Assembly (NCBI RefSeq): GCF_026013415.1
Contig: NZ_JAPDOK010000002.1
Coordinates: 620,001-684,000, forward strand
Direction: 5' to 3'
DNA length: 64,000 nt
From: Sphingomonas caeni
GTDB lineage: Bacteria > Pseudomonadota > Alphaproteobacteria > Sphingomonadales > Sphingomonadaceae
Shown here: positions 60,962 through 64,000 of the stretch, piece by piece
How positions within the stretch are numbered: position 1 is the stretch's first letter
How the letters are laid out: each line of letters starts with the position of its first letter
The notes under the pieces: model-generated
What the model saw: the letters and a program-made list of their open reading frames with translations, nothing else
Databases searched by the model: none
What the model was told of the DNA's origin: nothing
Made by a program: the position numbers and the translations under genes

Positions 60962-62740
60962 ATGGCTGCACCTGTACTCGCTTATGAGGGCCTCGGGCTC
61001 GTTCAAGGATCCGGCTGGCTGTTCCGCGGGCTCGACATCTATGTCGGGCAGCGCGACCGGCTGGCGCTGATCGGGCGCAACGGGGCGGGGAAGACGACGC
61101 TACTTAAACTCATCGCAGGCGCGATCGACAGCGACGAGGGGCGGCGGACGATCCAGCCGGGGACTCGGGTGGTGCTGCTCGAACAGGACCCTCGGGTCGA
61201 TGGGTTTGCGACGCTCAGGGACTTCGCGCTCTCGGGCGAGGGCGCGCCTGCCGGTCACGAGGTCGAGGCGATCGCCGATCAGCTGGGCGTCGATCTCTCG
61301 ACCGAGGCGGCGACCGCGTCCGGGGGCGAGCGGCGCCGCGCGGCGATCGCGCGGGCGCTGGCGATGGACCCCGACGTGCTGCTGATGGACGAGCCGACCA
61401 ACCATCTCGATATCGCGGCGATCGACTGGCTCGAGGGCTGGCTCGGCAAATATACCGGCGCGTTCGTCGCGATCAGCCATGACCGGACCTTTCTGACCCG
61501 GCTGACCAAGCAGACCTTGTGGCTCGACCGGGGGACGATCCGGCGCGCCGAGATCGGCTTTGGCGGGTTCGAGGTGTGGACCGAGACCGTCTATGCCGAG
61601 GAGGCGCGCAACGCCGAGCGGCTCGATGCCAAGCTCAAGATCGAGGAGCATTGGCTCCAGCGCGGGGTGACCGGGCGGCGGCGGCGCAACCAGGGGCGGC
61701 TCGCCAAGCTGCACGAGATGCGCGCGGCGCGGGCGGCGATGATGGGCCCGCAGGGCGCGGCGGCGCTGGCGATCGGCAGCGACGATGCGCGCACCAAGGT
61801 GGTGATCGACGCCAAGCATGTGACCAAGAGGTTCGGGGACCGCACGATCATCAGGGACATGAGCCTGCGCGTGACGCGCGGCGACCGGATCGGGATCGTC
61901 GGCGCGAACGGCGCGGGCAAGTCGACCCTGCTCAAGCTGCTGACGGGGGAGCTGGCGCCCGACGAGGGCGAGGTGAGGCTGGCCAAGACGCTCGACGGGG
62001 TGGTGATCGACCAGCAGCGCTCGCTGATGGATCCGGCGAAGAGCGTGCGCGACGTGCTGACCCAGGGCGGCGAATGGATCGAGGTGCTGGGCTCGAAAAA
62101 GCATATCCACGGCTATCTGAAGGAGTTCCTGTTCGAGCCCAGCCTCGCCGATGCGAAGATCGGGACGCTTTCGGGCGGCGAGCGCTCGCGGCTGCTGCTG
62201 GCGCGCGAATTCGCCCGGCCGTCGAACCTGCTGGTGCTCGACGAACCGACCAACGATCTCGATCTCGAGACGCTCGACCTGCTGCAGGAGGTGATCGCGG
62301 ACTATGAGGGGACGGTGCTGATCGTCAGCCATGACCGCGACTTTCTGGATCGCACGGTGACGGTGACGCTGGGCCTCGACGGGTCGGGCGCGGTGGACAT
62401 GGTCGCGGGCGGCTATGCCGATTGGGAGGCGAAGCGGAAGCGGCGGGCAGAGCCGAAAAAGGTGGTGGCAAAGGCCGCGCCGGTTGTGGAGGCGCCGAAG
62501 AAAGCGACCAAGCTCAGCTACAAGGACCAGCGCGATTACGACCTGCTGCCGCGCCGGATCGAGGAACTCGACGGGGCGATCGCGCGCGACGAGGCGGCGT
62601 TGGCGGACGGATCGCTCTATGCGAAGGATCGGGCGAAGTTCGACACGCTGATGAAGGCGGTCGCCGCGGCGCGCGAGGAGAAGGACGCGGCTGAGATGCG
62701 CTGGCTGGAGCTGGCGGAGATGGTGGAGGCGCTCGGCTAA
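60962..62740 (+). CDS. uup: ABC-F family ATPase (Uup-like)
   Basis: This 592-aa soluble protein has two ABC ATPase cassettes: Walker [15 protein letters not shown] and [14 protein letters not shown], signatures [14 protein letters not shown] and [15 protein letters not shown], Walker [10 protein letters not shown] and LDEPTNDLD, joined by the ABC-F linker, and a C-terminal coiled coil (about 530-592). ABC-F proteins act on the ribosome; Uup is linked with replication/translation quality control. ATG 60962 starts [10 protein letters not shown]. It is divergent from the PepSY operon and ends near a stem-loop shared with the convergent DUF815 gene. Confidence 0.93.
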   Translation: MAAPVLAYEGLGLVQGSGWLFRGLDIYVGQRDRLALIGRNGAGKTTLLKLIAGAIDSDEGRRTIQPGTRVVLLEQDPRVDGFATLRDFALSGEGAPAGHEVEAIADQLGVDLSTEAATASGGERRRAAIARALAMDPDVLLMDEPTNHLDIAAIDWLEGWLGKYTGAFVAISHDRTFLTRLTKQTLWLDRGTIRRAEIGFGGFEVWTETVYAEEARNAERLDAKLKIEEHWLQRGVTGRRRRNQGRLAKLHEMRAARAAMMGPQGAAALAIGSDDARTKVVIDAKHVTKRFGDRTIIRDMSLRVTRGDRIGIVGANGAGKSTLLKLLTGELAPDEGEVRLAKTLDGVVIDQQRSLMDPAKSVRDVLTQGGEWIEVLGSKKHIHGYLKEFLFEPSLADAKIGTLSGGERSRLLLAREFARPSNLLVLDEPTNDLDLETLDLLQEVIADYEGTVLIVSHDRDFLDRTVTVTLGLDGSGAVDMVAGGYADWEAKRKRRAEPKKVVAKAAPVVEAPKKATKLSYKDQRDYDLLPRRIEELDGAIARDEAALADGSLYAKDRAKFDTLMKAVAAAREEKDAAEMRWLELAEMVEALG

Positions 62741-62742
62741 TC

Positions 62743-62769
62743 AATTCCTCCCCGGAACGGGGAGGAATT
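62743..62769. terminator. bidirectional 12-bp hairpin between convergent genes
   Basis: AATTCCTCCCCG (62743-62754), GAA loop, CGGGGAGGAATT (62758-62769): a perfect 12-bp stem right after the uup TAA (62738-62740) and abutting the DUF815 gene stop (62769-62771). It is one half of the CCTCCCC repeat family (compare 63590-63720). It would serve as terminator for either direction. Confidence 0.7.
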
Positions 62770-63575
62770 TACAGCGCCTTCCCCTCCCGTCCCGCCAGAT
62801 CGACGACATATTGCCATGCCACGCGGCCCGAGCGGCTCCCCCTGCGTGTCGCCCAGTTGATGGCTTCCGGGCCGTCGAAAGGCAAAGCGTGCGCTTCGCA
62901 ATAGGTGCGCACGATCGCGAGATAGGTGTCCTGGTCGATCACGTGGAAGCCGAGGCTTAGGCCGAACCGGTCGGCCAGGGCGAGGCTGTCGTCGACCGAA
63001 TCGCGCGGATTGATCGCGCTGTTCTGCTCGGCGATGTCGCGCGGGATCAGGTGGCGGCGGTTCGAGGTGACGAGCAGCCGGGCATTGGCGGGGCGGGCCT
63101 CGGCGCCGCCTTCGAGCATCGAGCGGAGCGCGCGGGCGTCGCCGGCGGCGTCGAAGCCGAGATCGTCGATGAAGACGGCGAAGGCACGGGAGACCCGGGC
63201 GATGGCGGCGAAGAGCTGGGGGAGGGTGTCGAGCTGCGGCGTGACCGCCTCGATCAGCGCGAGGTTTCCGCCTTCGCCCTGGACCTGCGCGACCGCGCTC
63301 TTGACCAGCGCCGACTTGCCGGTGCCGCGCGCGCCCCAGAGCAGCACGTCCTGCGCGGCATGGCCCTGGGCGAGGCGGGCGAGGTTTGCGGTGAGCGCGT
63401 CGCGCTGGGCGTCGATGCCATGGAGGAGGTCCAGCGGCAGCGGCTCGAAGGCGCGCGCGGCGGTGAGGGCGTGGTCGCGCCAGACATAGGCCGGATGCAC
63501 GAGCGGGTCCGCGGGCTCGGGCGGCGGGGGCGAGAGGCGTTCCAGGGCTGCGGCGATGCGGTCGATCGGGTCCAT
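62769..63575 (-). CDS. DUF815-family AAA-like ATPase
   Basis: This 268-aa protein has a P-loop LLWGARGTGKSALVKSAV near residues 80-97, FAVFIDDLGFD (Walker B-like) and RLLVTSNRRHLIPRDI (sensor 1), as in DUF815 proteins, of unknown cellular role. ATG 63575 starts MDPIDRIAAALERL. Upstream is a large interspersed repeat; the ribosome-binding site is not obvious. It is convergent with uup. Confidence 0.88.
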   Translation of the reverse strand: MDPIDRIAAALERLSPPPPEPADPLVHPAYVWRDHALTAARAFEPLPLDLLHGIDAQRDALTANLARLAQGHAAQDVLLWGARGTGKSALVKSAVAQVQGEGGNLALIEAVTPQLDTLPQLFAAIARVSRAFAVFIDDLGFDAAGDARALRSMLEGGAEARPANARLLVTSNRRHLIPRDIAEQNSAINPRDSVDDSLALADRFGLSLGFHVIDQDTYLAIVRTYCEAHALPFDGPEAINWATRRGSRSGRVAWQYVVDLAGREGKAL

Positions 63576-63589
63576 GGGGTGGCTATAGC

Positions 63590-63720
63590 ATTCCTCCCCG
63601 GAACGGGGAGGGGGACCAGCGAAGCTGGTGGAGGGGGAGTGAGGCAAGGGATTCCAGTGGGGAGAGCCCCCTCCACCACGCCCTTCGGGCGCGGTCCCCC
63701 TCCCCGTTCCGGGGAGGAAT
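63590..63720. repeat. CCTCCCC interspersed palindrome (long form)
   Basis: ATTCCTCCCCGGAACGGGGAGG (from 63590) and its complement (to 63720) flank a central segment, with inner GGGGACCAGCGAAGCTGGTGG and CCACCACGCCCTTCGGGCGCGG hairpins. It lies between the DUF815 start and the stop of the TPR gene. A truncated relative is at 62743-62769. Confidence 0.88.
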
Positions 63721-63725
63721 TTTTC

Positions 63726-64000
63726 CTAGCCCAGCTTCCCCAGCAGCACCTGCGCCGCACCGCGGTCCGCGAAGAGCGGGTCCGCCAGCGCGGCCTGGAG
63801 GTGCGCGCGTGCCTCGTTCGGGCGCTTCATCTCGGCGTAGATCTGCGCGAGGTGCCAGCGCAGGCCCGAGTGGCGCGGGGCGAGAAGCACCGCTTTCTGG
63901 AGCAGTTCGAGCGCGCCCTGATCGTCGCCGGACTGGTAGAGCGCCCAGCCATAGGAGTCAGCGGCGGCCGGGTTGCCGGGGGCGAGGGCATAGGCGGCCT
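63726..64000 (-). CDS. tetratricopeptide repeat protein, C-terminal part (5' end outside the window)
   Basis: Only the last 91 codons are present; the start lies beyond the right edge. The readable part shows two TPR-like helix pairs (DSYGWALYQSGDDQGALELL, HLAQIYAEMKRPNEARAHL) and ends AAQVLLGKLG. The pattern resembles the last repeats of PrsT-like TPR proteins of sphingomonads, which work in PEP-CTERM/XrtA exopolysaccharide loci, but no other such gene is visible here, so the name is not given. Confidence 0.75.
   Translation of the reverse strand, partial: AAYALAPGNPAAADSYGWALYQSGDDQGALELLQKAVLLAPRHSGLRWHLAQIYAEMKRPNEARAHLQAALADPLFADRGAAQVLLGKLG

Overview
The window is about 64 kb of densely packed, very GC-rich chromosomal DNA that looks like a sphingomonad (order Sphingomonadales, Alphaproteobacteria; probably Sphingomonas or a close relative). 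The reasons are the family content (UrcA, DnaN beginning MKATIERATLL, a NalP-like S8 autotransporter, PepSY-regulator-kinase, YqiJ/YqiK flotillin, HflK-HflC-HtrA), the many 1-8 nt start/stop overlaps, frequent GTG/TTG starts and several families of alphaproteobacterial intergenic palindromes. This identification is inferred from protein families, not from a marker gene. I see no rRNA, tRNA, CRISPR array, prophage or transposase. No gene-free stretch clearly exceeds 300 nt; the longest is 8871-9166.

Layout. 1-6.2 kb: the DNA clamp gene dnaN coupled to two small secreted paralogues, an outer-membrane barrel, a phosphoglycerate-mutase-like phosphatase, and a divergent LysR/epimerase pair. 6.2-15.2 kb: rlmN, a retropepsin-like protein with a winged-helix regulator behind a striking AT-rich operator, a cytochrome b plus Tat-lipoprotein molybdoenzyme pair, a cyclopropane fatty acid synthase homologue, a MATE pump and argG. 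15.2-21.2 kb: an esterase, a HerA-like ATPase, and a four-gene chain YqiJ-flotillin-dimethylargininase-MEKHLA. 21.2-26.7 kb: an envelope glycan/lipid cluster (polyprenol-phosphate-type GT2, methyltransferase, two GT-C-like polytopic proteins). 26.7-32.8 kb: FemAB/GNAT protein, cupin-8 protein, an sseA-metC-mscS sulfur/stress operon, and queF. 32.9-36.5 kb: a two-domain glycosyltransferase plus a GH130 enzyme. 36.5-47.2 kb: an OPT transporter, MBL hydrolase, DUF853 ATPase, hflK-hflC-htrA, Mrp and a CoA-binding protein. 47.2-54.4 kb: a winged-helix/TPR regulator, UrcA, tryptophan catabolism (tryptophan 2,3-dioxygenase, kynureninase-like protein, GST), a small lower-GC island with a TIR-like gene, dapD and a HAD phosphatase. 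54.5-64 kb: an S8 autotransporter, an LLM flavoenzyme, a PepSY-response regulator-histidine kinase operon, an ABC-F ATPase, a DUF815 ATPase and the end of a TPR gene.

Most genes are core metabolism, envelope biogenesis or quality control. Three SPFH proteins (flotillin, HflK, HflC), HtrA and the PhoQ-like system give the window an envelope-stress theme. An 11-bp-period TGAA direct repeat lies upstream of both htrA and the PepSY operon and suggests a shared response-regulator site.

The most unusual material is the interspersed palindromic repeats that have taken over gene functions: one supplies the Shine-Dalgarno of the kynureninase-like gene, one supplies the last codons and stop of the flavin monooxygenase, and one forms a shared terminator. 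Next are the accessory TIR-like two-gene operon, and the glycosyltransferase/GH130 pair, which may make or remodel a mannose-containing glycan.
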